From assembly GCA_013115145.1 (NCBI GenBank), contig JAAPAO010000404.1, positions 1 to 32,356 on the forward strand: a stretch of DNA of 32,356 bases, written 5' to 3'. Under the pieces are notes generated by a model. It had not been told where the DNA came from. It saw only the letters and a list, made by a program, of their open reading frames with translations, and ran no database searches. Origin of the DNA: Perkinsus chesapeaki (taxonomy: Eukaryota > Perkinsozoa > Perkinsida > Perkinsidae). The position numbers and the translations under genes were made by a program. Shown here piece by piece: positions 1 through 10,001 of the stretch; position 1 is the stretch's first letter; the number at the start of each line of letters is the position of its first letter.

Positions 1-72
1 GCCGGTTTAGCTTAGTGGTAGAGCGTCAGTCTTGTAAACTGAAGGTCGGCGGTTCGATCCCGCCATCCGGCT
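1..72 (+). tRNA. tRNA-Thr, anticodon UGU
   Basis: The sequence folds as a full cloverleaf. The acceptor stem is 1-7 with 65-71 (one T-T mismatch at the sixth pair). The D stem is 10-13/21-24, the anticodon stem 26-30/38-42 with the seven-base loop CTTGTAA, and the T stem 48-52/60-64 with loop TTCGATC. The anticodon at 33-35 is TGT, which reads the Thr codon ACA. The internal B-box (GGTTCGATCC) is intact and there is no intron. No T-run (Pol III stop) follows directly. The gene starts at the window edge, so its upstream context is not visible. Confidence 0.93.
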
Positions 73-268
73 TCGCTATATGAAGTGAATGGTATCAACT
101 CCGCTGCCCTGGGGAACTCCTGTCCAATTTTCCCGAACTCCGGCTTGAATATAAGCTTACAGTGAATGTTTTGTATCAGGCACAGTTCTCCTCGAAACCG
201 CTCGACCATCCGTCGTACATCCCGAACTGAAGAAGCATGATGCTAAACGAGCTCAGCAGCTGGCGAAC

Positions 269-2531
269 ATGAAACCTATGTGAGGTCTCTTCCGCTGTTT
301 CGAAATCCAGGGGAATTTGCCTCTATCATCGCCTACTTGAAGACAGTATTACGTCGTCGATTTATACCGTAGTCTGTAGATTACAGGTGTATGGTGATCT
401 GAAACAGCGACGTTGTAGGTACGATAGGCTTGGAGGCGAACCAGCGATCACGAAGCTAATAGATATCGTATATGATAAAGCAGTTGTTGACACCACTTTA
501 CGCAGCTTTTTTGATAAGAACAAAGCCAAGATAACCTCGATCAAGAAAAAGATGGTCCAATTCCTATGTGGAATTACTGGTAGCCTAGTACTCAGCTATT
601 CGGGGGATTTCCTGGGCAATTTTTGTTACCTTGCAGGAGGCCCAACCAGCTACGACTCCAACGATATGCGTCCGGCGCACTATAACATGAATATTACCGA
701 CTACCATTTTGATGTAATGCTTGGTCTCATAAAGGAGACCGTTTTGAGAGAGCTGGATCTAAAGAGAAGTAGTCCCTAGTCTCCTAGGCTATCCGTTGGT
801 ATGGGTCCTATCCTAGGTGACGCACGAGACCTTGCTAAGCTGCTACAGCCTGTGCGACCAATGGTCACAACAGGGTATGGAGTAAGAAAGGAAGTCGCGC
901 TCAAGAACCTATCCCTCGGCAAGGACCAACTTTATAGAAAGTAGGTAGCGGCCACACCTTCCTGTGATATTCCCTCCCCGTATGAGCGGCGTACGATCTG
1001 CCCCAGTAACACAGGGTTCATCTAGCTCGTTCCGCTCGACTCATCGGGCATGACTCATGGTCGTCCTTTATCGACCGCTTCTTTGCTCAGGCTTGGCGGG
1101 GAGAAAGGCATAAGAGAGACATTGAACGTGCTCTATCAGATCGTGAGCACCGATGCTCGGATAAAGGAGTACTTCGACAGCAAAAGAATTGACAAAATTA
1201 AGGAAGGCCAAACGAAATATTTCATTGAGATGTTTGGTGGGCCTAAAAAGTTCTCCGGCCGAGAGCTCTACGCTATTCATGAGAACCTGAGGGTAAATGA
1301 TTTCCACTTCGACGCATTCCTGGCCGACTTTCAACGTGCCATGTTGGGAACCGGAGTTGACGAAGCTGTGATGGACGAGGTTCTTATTACCATTGAGGAG
1401 GTGCGTTCTCAAGTCATGGGACGGAAACATGTCGAAGGTAACCAATAGTGCCGCATCATCGTTCATCTCGCTATCCGTCTGCTCAGCACCCGGGGTAATG
1501 AAGAACGGTAAGACTTTGCTAGCTCGACTGGGTGGTGATATGAACTTGGAGTCCCTTGTTGAGAATATGTGAGTCACCCTGGCATGGCTCGTGTAGCGGT
1601 CTGGTGGTAGGTACGACCGCTGCGTGCTCGACTCTCGAGTACAGTTCTTCTTCAACCGGGACAAAGCAACACAAAGAAGGATACGCATGAAGATGTAACC
1701 AAGATTCTCCTCCCTGTCGTCCCCCTCCGGACCGCCCACCCGTGCATAGGTACCAGTATTTGAGTGGGGCATTTGGAGGCCCGATCCAATATGACCCTAC
1801 CCACCTTAAGCCCGCACATTACCGCATGAACATTACAAGCTACCATTTCGACGCAGTATTAGAGATTCTCGCTAGATCCGCCAAAGAAATGAACATAGAC
1901 GCGGACACAATGGACGATATGGCGCAGGCATGGCCACGAGTCATCTATGCTCATCTATGCACAATCGTTATCAGGTTGTTAATGGTTGCCGCTCCGACAT
2001 TACGATTGGCTGTACGGTGCGGATGGAAGCTGCCAAGAAGAAGAATGATACCGAAGGCTTAGATCAGCTCTTCATGAAATTAGGAGGCCACGAGGGGCTC
2101 GCCAATTTCATAAGTCACCTGTAGGACCGTTTAGCCCAGCTCGCTTGGTAGTATGATGAACTGCTCCAGGTACGAATTTGTGGAGCGAGATTCCAGGATT
2201 AACATGTTCTTTGAAGGCTCTAAACTTGAGCTCATCAAGAAGGCCCAGGGAGACTATATCAGCACACTGCTCGGAGGTGCTACGGCGCCTTAAGTGGCTA
2301 CTCGACTATCTTGGCTCAGGCTCGGCGGAGTACCACGGCAGAAGCCTCGAGGAAGTTCATCAAACGCTTGCCATGACCGATTTCCATCTGGACTGCTTCC
2401 TACAATGTGCCCAGAGGTCACTTAAGGATTTAGGTGCCGAGGAGGATACCATTGATGAAGTTTTCGTTCGACTAGAATCAGTTCGAAAAGCGCTTTTGCA
2501 TGCCCACTACTCCGACTCGCATTACGGCTGA
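269..2531 (+). CDS. Four-domain truncated haemoglobin (group 1 type)
   Basis: This gene encodes a chain of four truncated globin domains, predicted to bind haem and O2 or NO in the cytosol. The model has 11 exons: 269-279, 311-579, 637-768, 817-881, 1026-1437, 1487-1568, 1611-1694, 1750-1939, 1975-2120, 2170-2276 and 2320-2531. It gives 569 codons in frame. Each domain opens with an LGG turn (RLGGE, RLGGE, RLGGD, KLGGH) and keeps the B10-type Tyr (IVYDK, VLYQI, NMYDR, HLYEF). Each also keeps the proximal F8 His (PAHYN, AIHEN, PAHYR, EVHQT) and a following [FY]HFD-like stretch. The GGP turn becomes GGS in domain 4. Domains 2, 3 and 4 join through phase-consistent introns. The joint from domain 1 to 2 (144-nt intron 882-1025) is less sure, so domain 1 could be a separate gene. 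The first exon and ATG at 269 are tentative. Confidence 0.85.
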
Positions 2532-2712
2532 GAATCCGCCATCTGGCTTTGTGCCAACACTACCATTTTTCTCTTTTGTCCATGCTTTTCGCCATGCTAC
2601 TTTGTTTATCCAGGAGATGTTGTCGCCCAACACAGTCGGAGTTGTGTATTACTTGTCGTCGTGAGTGTCCGTCCGTTCGGAACACTCGGCGGGTTTCTAG
2701 GTTTTCTCTGGA

Positions 2713-3803
2713 ATGTCGTTGTCCGGTCAAAAGCGGCGGCGGCGCCTCCGATGCTTCGCATGTTTCTTCGGCAGCCATACCAGCCGGGCGCGAGTTCATG
2801 CTGTGGATGATCATCGGACTGCGGATTGCGGCCATAAAGAGCTTACAAGCGTCATGACTCAGACAGATGAGACGACCGTTGGTGGTAGCGGCGGTCGAAA
2901 GCTATCGGTAGCCATACCTGTACCGTGGTCTGGAGACCAACCAACAACACCGATGTCAGCCAGAGGAGACAAGACCCCAGGTAGCTAGGCCATGAACTAT
3001 CAGGATCACAAGTCTGCAGGTCAATTCTTCGGAGGAGCCTCTGATCAGGCTTCAGATGCTGGTGGAGTTGTAAGCATGTCGGGGCGATCATCGATACGGG
3101 AGGACGACGGCGATCACATAGTGTTTCTCGGGGATACTGAATCGGTAGCACGACAGCTTAGAAACCTTCGATGTCGCTAGTTTTCACTCTAACTGCCGAC
3201 TGGCTATGTTGACAGATATCCGACTCTTCCTCGAGTGCTCTATCGTCGGTATCGTCCGGGAAGCAATCTACGGATGGGAACGAGCGGGCGGTCTCAAGGG
3301 CAGGCAGCACAGGGGTAAGGAGACCCTCCGCGTTTCTCTTGCGTGCTCAATGGGAATGTCGATATAAAAATGTAGACCACATTTTTACTCTTGCTCTCAC
3401 CGGCGGACTACCGAATACACACCCACACGATGTCCGCATTTCCCGCGGGTCTAGGCACTCTTTGTATTTACTGGCCCGACGTCACCCGTCACCAAGGGTT
3501 TGCGTTTTATTCAGTGTGCCCCGACCGCAGATGGTCAAGGCGACCTACCGGATCTGCATCAACAACTGAAAGACTGTGAGAACCAAACACAGGCCCTGCT
3601 TCAGCGGTGGAGAACTTATGTACGTGGCGGAGCGCTGCACGATGTTAGCCGTATTTTGGCGATGAACATTGAGCCATCGCCGAGAAGCCTTTGCCAAGAA
3701 GCCCCGAGTTAATTCTTCCGGCTCATCTGCGTTCACGTATAATACCAATCTTGATGTTGTTCCGCGGTCGATCGTTGAGTTAAGTCGTCGAATGAGTGGG
3801 TAG
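2713..3803 (+). CDS. Unrecognised low-complexity protein with a TQTD motif
   Basis: I do not recognise this gene. The model has exons 2713-2980, 3020-3144, 3216-3314, about 3497-3619 (3522 is an equal acceptor choice) and 3699-3803. It stays in frame and gives about 239 residues. The N-terminus is basic with a Cys-rich CFACFF patch. A VMTQTDE motif follows, then Ser/Gly/Asp-rich disordered sequence and a short predicted helix (HQQLKDCENQTQALLQRW) ending in RWRTY. The donor after that helix is a strong GTACGT. The TQTD motif and a CxxC-like pair recall the minus-strand family at 5102-9632, but no longer alignment is visible. It stops 43 bp before the PIH1 gene on the same strand. Confidence 0.55.
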
Positions 3804-3846
3804 TGTTCAGCAGGGCGCTTTTTGTCGGACAGTAGCATTATCTGAC

Positions 3847-5007
3847 ATGACTCGGCGACAGCACTCTTCGGCTTTGTTGGGCCTGGAGGATGCAGACAGC
3901 CTAATCCCTGGCCTACTGAAGCTGAACTTGGCGGCAGATGAAGAGAGGGCGAGGGATCAGAGAACGACAAAGGTGGACGACACCGACCTGTCCCCTCCGA
4001 AGGGAACGCCGGAGTTCGTCCCTAAACCTGGTATGGTGCGAATTTATGGGAAGCCTCATATATATCATTTTAGGCTTCGTCATTAAGACCGTTCTGGAGA
4101 AGCTTGCAAATGGAGGGGACTTGCAGGCGAGGAATGAAAAGGGCATTCCTTTGGCGGAGTTCTATGTGAATGTGTGCTACGACTACAGGTAGGAAGATAC
4201 CGTGCCTCAATCGAGTCCATTCAATTTGAAGGGTGCGTCCTCCACATACTCGTGACGGCAAACCGACGAAGGAGCTCGAGACGGCATTGATACCGGTTTC
4301 TATAGGACAGCGACGAGAGGATTTGAAGGCTTCCGATAAGTCCATTAAAAAGCGAGTGTGGTCACTTCCACTGTATACTTATTAGTTCAATGTCCTTCAG
4401 GTCATTGTTGATGTTGTGGTCCATACGGATGTGATGGTTAAGGCAAAGGATGACGCGCAGTTCAAGAGGTGAGATGCTTTAGGGCAGTCTTGTAAACCAA
4501 TAGAAACAGGTTTGTTGGTGTCCTGTGTCTGGACCAGCTGATTGGTTTGGAGAGGATGATGGAGGCATACAACAGAGAGTTCGAGGCCCCCTCGGTCGAG
4601 CAGCAGAAGGCAATCCACACCACTATGTCGGGAGTCCACGGAGTGCGGGGATCGGAGAACGCATTCATGCGCCATTTGCAGTCGTTCTCAGGCATCTGTT
4701 GCTGCCCTACGGTTCCGAGAGTCGGCGTTGGAGCTTCCCAAGATTTCGTAAGGCGCGCGTGTTCTCATTTTGATTCATACCAGCAATGCTCAGATATAAG
4801 GCTGGCAAGAACCCCCTGTCGCATGTTCTTCAAGCCGACGCCGATCCCAAGCTGGTGAACGCTCAGCGCGTGGAGAAGCACGAGGGGTCTGTAGAGAAGA
4901 AGGATGTTGCCCAACTGCACCCAGAACCTCTCATTCTGCCTCATGTGAGCGCGGCTGAGAATGGTGAATTTTTATTGCGTGAACGAAAGACTGTGAGACT
5001 AAACTAG
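3847..5007 (+). CDS. PIH1-domain protein (dynein-arm or R2TP assembly factor type)
   Basis: PIH1 proteins act with Hsp90 co-chaperones. They assemble axonemal dyneins in the cytoplasm (DNAAF2/PIH1D3 branch) or serve the R2TP complex (PIH1D1 branch). Six exons keep frame: 3847-4030, 4074-4188, 4232-4355, 4401-4468, 4510-4680 and 4794-5007 (291 residues). The PIH1 signature is clear: KPGFVIKTVLE near residue 60, then YVNVCYDY, then LIPVSIGQRREDL, then VIVDVVVHTDVM, then FKRFVGVLCLDQL and a late YKAGKNPL. The ATG at 3847 is the first Met in the open frame. The fifth intron uses a weak GTCGTT donor. The C-terminal part after residue 220 is charged and not recognised, so the sub-family is unresolved. 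The presence of an SPATA17-like gene fits a flagellate. Confidence 0.83.
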
Positions 5008-5101
5008 TATAGATGAAGCATCTCTTGCGTTGGAAGTATTCGGCTGTTAACAAAACACTCCAACACAACACTATAAGAGATAACACTTCAAAAGCATAAT
5101 A

Positions 5102-6091
5102 TCAAGAAGGGGTCTGCCGCCGAATTGAAGCCCTCTTGCGACCGGATTTCGCTCCCATTCCACGTCGCACAGTCGCCGTAGCGTCGAATAACCGCTGAAA
5201 GGCCGATGATAGGCCGGTGCTAAGTGACCATGGGGCCGCATCTGAGTCACTATTTAGCATCGGAGGAGGGGGTCTTCGTCTGACTCGGCGCTCTGGCAGG
5301 ACTATCCACTTGGTCTTGTCGACAACCGATGGCTTAGATCGTCGAGATCGTGGTACTGGTTGAGGCAATACAATCCCTCGTACAGACATCTTTTCATCAG
5401 CATCATAGCTCCCTATCGACACGTCAGAACTCATGGATGCCACTTCGTCGCTGCTGCTGCTGTCTGTGGGGCTCACGCCAGCGGCTGCGAGCATTGAGGC
5501 GATTAAAAAGCTCGCTCGCTCTTTAGAGGCCGCACTGATGTCTCGGTAGTGCCCCGCAATTTTCGTATCATATACCGAACTAGATCCCGCGACCGAGTCG
5601 GCCTCACCAGTTTCTTCAGAATATAGCCCGGCGGTAAGGAGCTCCTCCGAAGAATCTGTTGATCTTAAATAAGGACCACCTAGGGAAGCGATCTGGATTC
5701 GGCAGCTGGGGCAAGTAATAGGTGATGTTTGAACACCCATGTCGGTGCTCAGCGGCACGTAATCCTCACTAGGCTCAAAAGGAAACCGTGGAGGCGGGGG
5801 AGTGTTAATAGCGAACACCCGTCCCTGGAATGGAGGGGGTATCGGTGGAAGGGTCGAGTCGACAGGCTCTGGCTTCTGGCCCTCCCAGTCGGCTATCAAC
5901 TTCGCCACTTGAGTCGGTCTTTTCTGTACAACTGGCGATTCGGGCACACTGGCGAGGAAAGATTCTATGGAGGTAAAGTCTGAGGGAACGGTTCACATTG
6001 AAGAAGATCAGGCTCTCCTACCTCGAGTCTTCGGCGGAGAGAGAGGCGCTCCGTGTTGGGCGTCGCTGAATGCGGTACTTGTGGTCGACAT
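5102..6091 (-). CDS. Unrecognised disordered protein with VQTS and CPSC motifs
   Basis: I do not recognise this gene. Two exons (6091-6022 and 5979-5102) are separated by a 42-nt intron (GTAGGA...CTCAG) and give 315 residues. The protein begins MSTTSTAFSD. It has a Pro-rich stretch around residues 50-80, then DMGVQTSPITCPSC, a Ser/Asp-rich middle, and a basic C-terminus rich in Arg. The QT motif next to CPxC resembles the upstream gene at 7771-9632, which has several QT motifs and CPAC. The N-terminal helical domain shared by the next two genes is absent. It lies 97 bp after the end of the neighbouring gene on the same strand and converges on the PIH1 gene, with 94 bp between their stops. Confidence 0.7.
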
Positions 6092-6188
6092 TTAGCAGGG
6101 GAAGGGGCCTCGGGGACTCGACTCTTTGACAAAACGCAATACCAGCAGAAGGGCACTAGTAAATTATGGGGCAGCAAGTATTCATGCT

Positions 6189-7634
6189 TCATTGTCTGTT
6201 TCTCCGACGACGAATCGGGGAGGACGGCAATGGCACATATGCGACCGAAAGGGCGGAGCTAATATCAGGAGATGCTTGCTGTTGGCTCGGCCGTCGAGAG
6301 CTCCTATAACTGAAGCGACTCTCACTCTTGGTCGTCGATGTTGAGGGGCGACGCTCAGCTGGAGTTTCACCCCCTTCAGCAGCCCAAAGAGAGTTGAACC
6401 ATGCCGTGGCTGTGTCGAGGTAGCTCTCGGATTGGGCAATGCCGTCTTCACCCGTAATCTCCTGGTCACTGACGCTGGGCATCTGTCTCGGAGGCTGCTC
6501 AGTTGGTTCGATAGCCTCCGCTATGCTGTTTTGTTCCCGCTCCTCACCGTTATATCGCGGGCTGCTGTTCTCCTCCCTATATTCGGGGGAGGAGTTGTCT
6601 ACGAACCCGAGTGTCTCAGTCTTTTGCGGACTCGCAGGAAGCCGCTCGAGGCTAGCATCTTCGGACTGACTCAATCGTCCTGCACTACGCTCTGCAACTT
6701 CACTCGACGGGAGGCCACTGATATTCTCGTATACGTAGTCGCCGTCAGCTCCCTCGGTAATCGAATTGCGGTGCGAGTGCTCATCTATATCAGCGGCGTT
6801 TGACGATTCACCGTCATCTGCTCGAAGGTCATCGCCCATGGCCTCGACAAACCAGACCGGAGGGACATCAGGCGCATCCAGTCCGTCCAGTATGGTGCAA
6901 GACACCGACGCGTTTATCCGAACGATCTCATCCGTCTGGACGCTAACCTTCCTGGTGGGGTAACGGCGAGCTGGTGAAGGCATGGTCGCGTCGTACGCCA
7001 CGTCGCCCCACACTAGTGTCTGAGTTCGCCTATCTGTCCTCGATAAAGCCACCCCTGGACTCTCCCCCATCGGCACACCCACCCCATCTCGCCTGAATCT
7101 CATGAGGCGTGGAAGGTTCAGGTCCAGCGATGAATCCCGCGCAGTTGGGATGGTTTTGTCGCGAGGCGCCGGCTGCGGTGTGCTGACCGATTCGCTTTGA
7201 ACGCCCCTTGTAGTGGTGGCTATTGGAAGCGTGCTCTCGGAAGTTTGCACAGATACCGCACACGTCTTTGCGTAGGGTCGTTGGGATTCACGTTTCGCCA
7301 GAAGAGCGATCTCGTCCACTATACACTTGATGACGTTGGGAAAGACATCCCACTGGGCCTGAAAAGATCTGATGATAATGATTCTCGTCTGAGCTGCCCG
7401 ACTCACCGCCGTGTCACAGCCCATTTGATCGATGTAGCTCAGTTGGTGTTCTGCTAGCTTGTTGGCGATTACTAGTATTCGCAGGACCAGGGTGCACAGA
7501 GGCGGCGAAATTGGCGAGAGGACTTGAGGTATGTACTGAGATAGCTGCTCCCAGTCTCGGACCTCCGATGGGGGGCCCATCTGGTCCGGCAACCCCGATG
7601 CGGAGTAAAACAGCGAAGGTGTCGTCGAGGGCAT
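6189..7634 (-). CDS. Unrecognised tandem family protein, copy B
   Basis: The function is unknown. The ATG at 7634 opens a frame to 6189. A 48-nt intron (7359-7406, GTGAGT...TTTTCAG) has no stop and is a multiple of three, so the frame runs through it. Spliced, the protein is 465 residues. Residues about 24-100 form a helical domain: RDWEQLSQYIP, LCTLVLRIL, HQLSYI, then AQWDVFP and KCIVDE. This domain is 50% identical (35 of 70 aligned by hand) to the gene just upstream, and the intron sits at the same place. The rest is disordered and acidic, with SVQTSE, RRTQTL and SVQTDE motifs. A late AWFNSLW box and a basic RRRRNRQ tail match the paralogue's SWVSGLW box and basic tail. Confidence 0.8.
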   Translation of the reverse strand: MPSTTPSLFYSASGLPDQMGPPSEVRDWEQLSQYIPQVLSPISPPLCTLVLRILVIANKLAEHQLSYIDQMGCDTAVSRAAQTRIIIIRSFQAQWDVFPNVIKCIVDEIALLAKRESQRPYAKTCAVSVQTSESTLPIATTTRGVQSESVSTPQPAPRDKTIPTARDSSLDLNLPRLMRFRRDGVGVPMGESPGVALSRTDRRTQTLVWGDVAYDATMPSPARRYPTRKVSVQTDEIVRINASVSCTILDGLDAPDVPPVWFVEAMGDDLRADDGESSNAADIDEHSHRNSITEGADGDYVYENISGLPSSEVAERSAGRLSQSEDASLERLPASPQKTETLGFVDNSSPEYREENSSPRYNGEEREQNSIAEAIEPTEQPPRQMPSVSDQEITGEDGIAQSESYLDTATAWFNSLWAAEGGETPAERRPSTSTTKSESRFSYRSSRRPSQQQASPDISSALSVAYVPLPSSPIRRRRNRQ

Positions 7635-7770
7635 GTGAACACACTGAAGATGCGAGCTAGGAGAGGGTGTGCCATTGAGAGCTCAACAGGATGATGAGGA
7701 TCCAACGACAGATCATGGTGCATGGTGGGGCAAAGGCCCGCTGGTGTTAAATAACGTGAAAGTGCTCTCG

Positions 7771-9632
7771 CTACTTGCCAAGTCGTTTTCGATGAAGGGA
7801 TGACACCGAATTGGGAAGAACAATTGGCTCTTGGATATACGCTCCTGAACCGAACATTAAACCGAACAGCAACTCGCGAGAGTGTCTTACCCATTTCGGA
7901 GGACTCAGACCTTTGCTCTTTCACCGAAGCCAAATATCGGGAAACCGCTGACGTGACACGTGTCACTGCAGGGCTGTCAGATTCTTCACCGCGTCGCTTG
8001 TCTTGATTCGCTTGAGCACTGGCTTTCCGTTGGTAAGACCTCCTCCTTCTTGCTGCGGGTGAGTCCCCCCACAGCCCCGACACCCAGCTGGTGACCATCT
8101 TAGCATACTTTTCCATGCTCTCTTCGTTCATGCCTTCCGCGTCATCAACACCCTCATGCCACGATGATACATCGGAGGCTCGGTCTGCAGAGACGGCACC
8201 AGTGCAGGGTGGCAACGAGGGATCAGTGAGCCGCACGCTATGGGCCTCAAGATGAGATGAACGTCTGCGCCTCGGAACAACAGGCCCGATTTTGTTTTCA
8301 GTGTCTTCATGGAGAGTTCCCACTGAGCTGCTCACTGGTGCATAATCCTTCGTTTCTTCAATCGCGTCCCTCGGGCTTCTTTTGGATTCCTCTGATATTA
8401 GCGCTTCTGTAGGGTCTTTAGGCAGTGCTATTGTCTCGCTGATATCCCTACTTTTTTCATAGTAGCTATCGTCATCCAGCAGCTGCAGATGGGAGTCCTC
8501 CGCAACACCCTCGGACAGATAGCATTCCGGTTCCTTTGATGATGTCATCTCGTCGGGTTGCTGCAACCTGTCGTCTGTTGGCCGGAAACTGTCGCGTGGC
8601 GCCCTCACAGTCGACGAAGCACTGTTTGCGAATTCTGTAGAGTTTTCTGGGGTTTCCTGTCTTCCGGCTATGTCAGCCGTCCCAGGTCTAGGTACCCTAT
8701 TTTCCGACGCAGTCGTATAAACTCGATCAAGGGAACTACTCACACTGTATTGAAGGGTGAACCGCCTCGTCGGCTTTTCTTGCGGGCGAAGTCCCGCATC
8801 GTGCTCATCCCCGAAGCCGCTGTGAAGCCGAGTTAGATCCCGCTCTTCTTCAGTTTGCATCGCCGCACTGCGCAGATGGGGCCCAGGCGGGGTAGTCGTC
8901 GCTCTCTCTTCCACTCGTGCCACGGCAACAATGCCTACACTTCGTGCGGCCAACACTGAGGAAGTACCAACACTCCTAGAAAGTCTCCTCGTCGCTGACC
9001 GCCGTCGCACGCATGCAGGGCACGGAAGATTCGCCTGAGCGGCGGCCATTTGCCTTGACATGATCTGCTTGGAAGTATTAGTTGCTCGACTGACAGCTCG
9101 GTTGGCCAACTCAGCAGTTACAGGCGACGGCGTTTCCGACCCAGCGGCGTTGGTTTGTGTACCGAAGTCTATGGAAGAATCTCTGGGCCTCGATACAACG
9201 ACTTTGGGTTCGAATTTAGAAGCCTTGATAGTCCTCCTTGAGAGTGACCGAGACTCTGCTGATGCACGATCAGTGGCAAGCCCCATCATAGCCTTTTTGG
9301 CCGCCTCAGTTGCGGTCTTTCGGTGACGACACACAACCACTACTTCATCCACTATGCACTTTAGAACGCAGGGAAATATCTCCCATTGGGCCTGAAGAGA
9401 TCGTATACCACAGCAGAAAACACAACCCTACCGCAGTCGCCTTATCGAGGGCCTTTATATGATTAAGTTGATGCCACGCCAGCCTCTCCACCACCTCCAA
9501 CAGTCGAAGCATAAGCGCACAAAGCGCCGGTGATCGCTTGCCTAATGCGTGAGGTATATACCGAGCAAGGGAGCTCCAATCCTCTGGATCATTATCACGC
9601 AACGGAGACATTAACTGGATCAATCTGGTCAT
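7771..9632 (-). CDS. Unrecognised tandem family protein, copy A
   Basis: The function is unknown. The model is 9632-9432, 9391-7891 and 7844-7771, giving 591 residues in frame. The 40-nt intron at 9392-9431 lies exactly where copy B has its intron. A 46-nt intron (7845-7890) leads to a last exon ending NSVSSLHRKRLGK, which matches the end of copy B. Without it the frame would overrun copy B's start. The N-terminal helical domain carries DWSSLARYIP, HQLNHI, AQWEIFP and KCIVDE. Disordered sequence follows, with FGTQTN, AMQTEE and a CPAC pair, then TSWVSGLW. An additional 5' exon from the ATG at 9762 (MGLFMPP) is likely, because it resembles copy B's first residues. Its splice junction is unresolved. 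Confidence 0.78.
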
Positions 9633-10001
9633 CGATGCTCGCCGTTTCACCTCTGATTGACAACACAAAAGGATAGAAATTGATGGAAATACGTCGCAAT
9701 GGTCCACGAACATTGATAAGTAAAAACTGGTCGCCGCCGGCAGGAGGCATGAACAGCCCCATCACGATGGACGACGCTGCGGGAAACGGAAAGCCAGGAC
9801 GGGTGATATCGCTGCCGCGCCGCGGACATTCCACCACCTGCGGGAAAGTTCTCTCGGTATCAGGTCATCAAGCAGTTCTTACGAAGAGGACTCAATTAAA
9901 ATCGCTGAGCGAGTGGAGCAGAAACTGTACCGCTAAAAGACAGATGAGTAGGACCCGACCCCACCAGTGCTGCCATCGAAGCCAACTGAGACGGAGGATA
10001 T
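9633..10001 (-). other. Gap with the 5' region of copy A
   Basis: This stretch separates the stop of the Cys/His-finger gene from the first secure exon of copy A. It contains a short open frame from the ATG at 9762 (MGLFMPPAGGDQ), which is probably part of copy A's first exon. Nothing else is supported. The plus-strand open frame here shows no splice logic or family resemblance. Confidence 0.45.

Noticed and set aside
1068-1772. 234-codon open frame on the minus strand inside the globin gene
   Set aside because: It is antisense to globin domains 2-3, whose haem residues are conserved on the plus strand. It also runs through introns and has no recognisable motif.
1941-1960. Ten-base direct repeat TCATCTATGC in a globin intron
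   Set aside because: It is short and confined to one 35-nt intron, most likely a chance duplication.
7472-9352. Reading copy A straight through to 7472 into the start of copy B
   Set aside because: A GTAAGA...TTCAG intron at 7845-7890 leads to a terminal exon matching the end of copy B, whereas the read-through tail has no counterpart.
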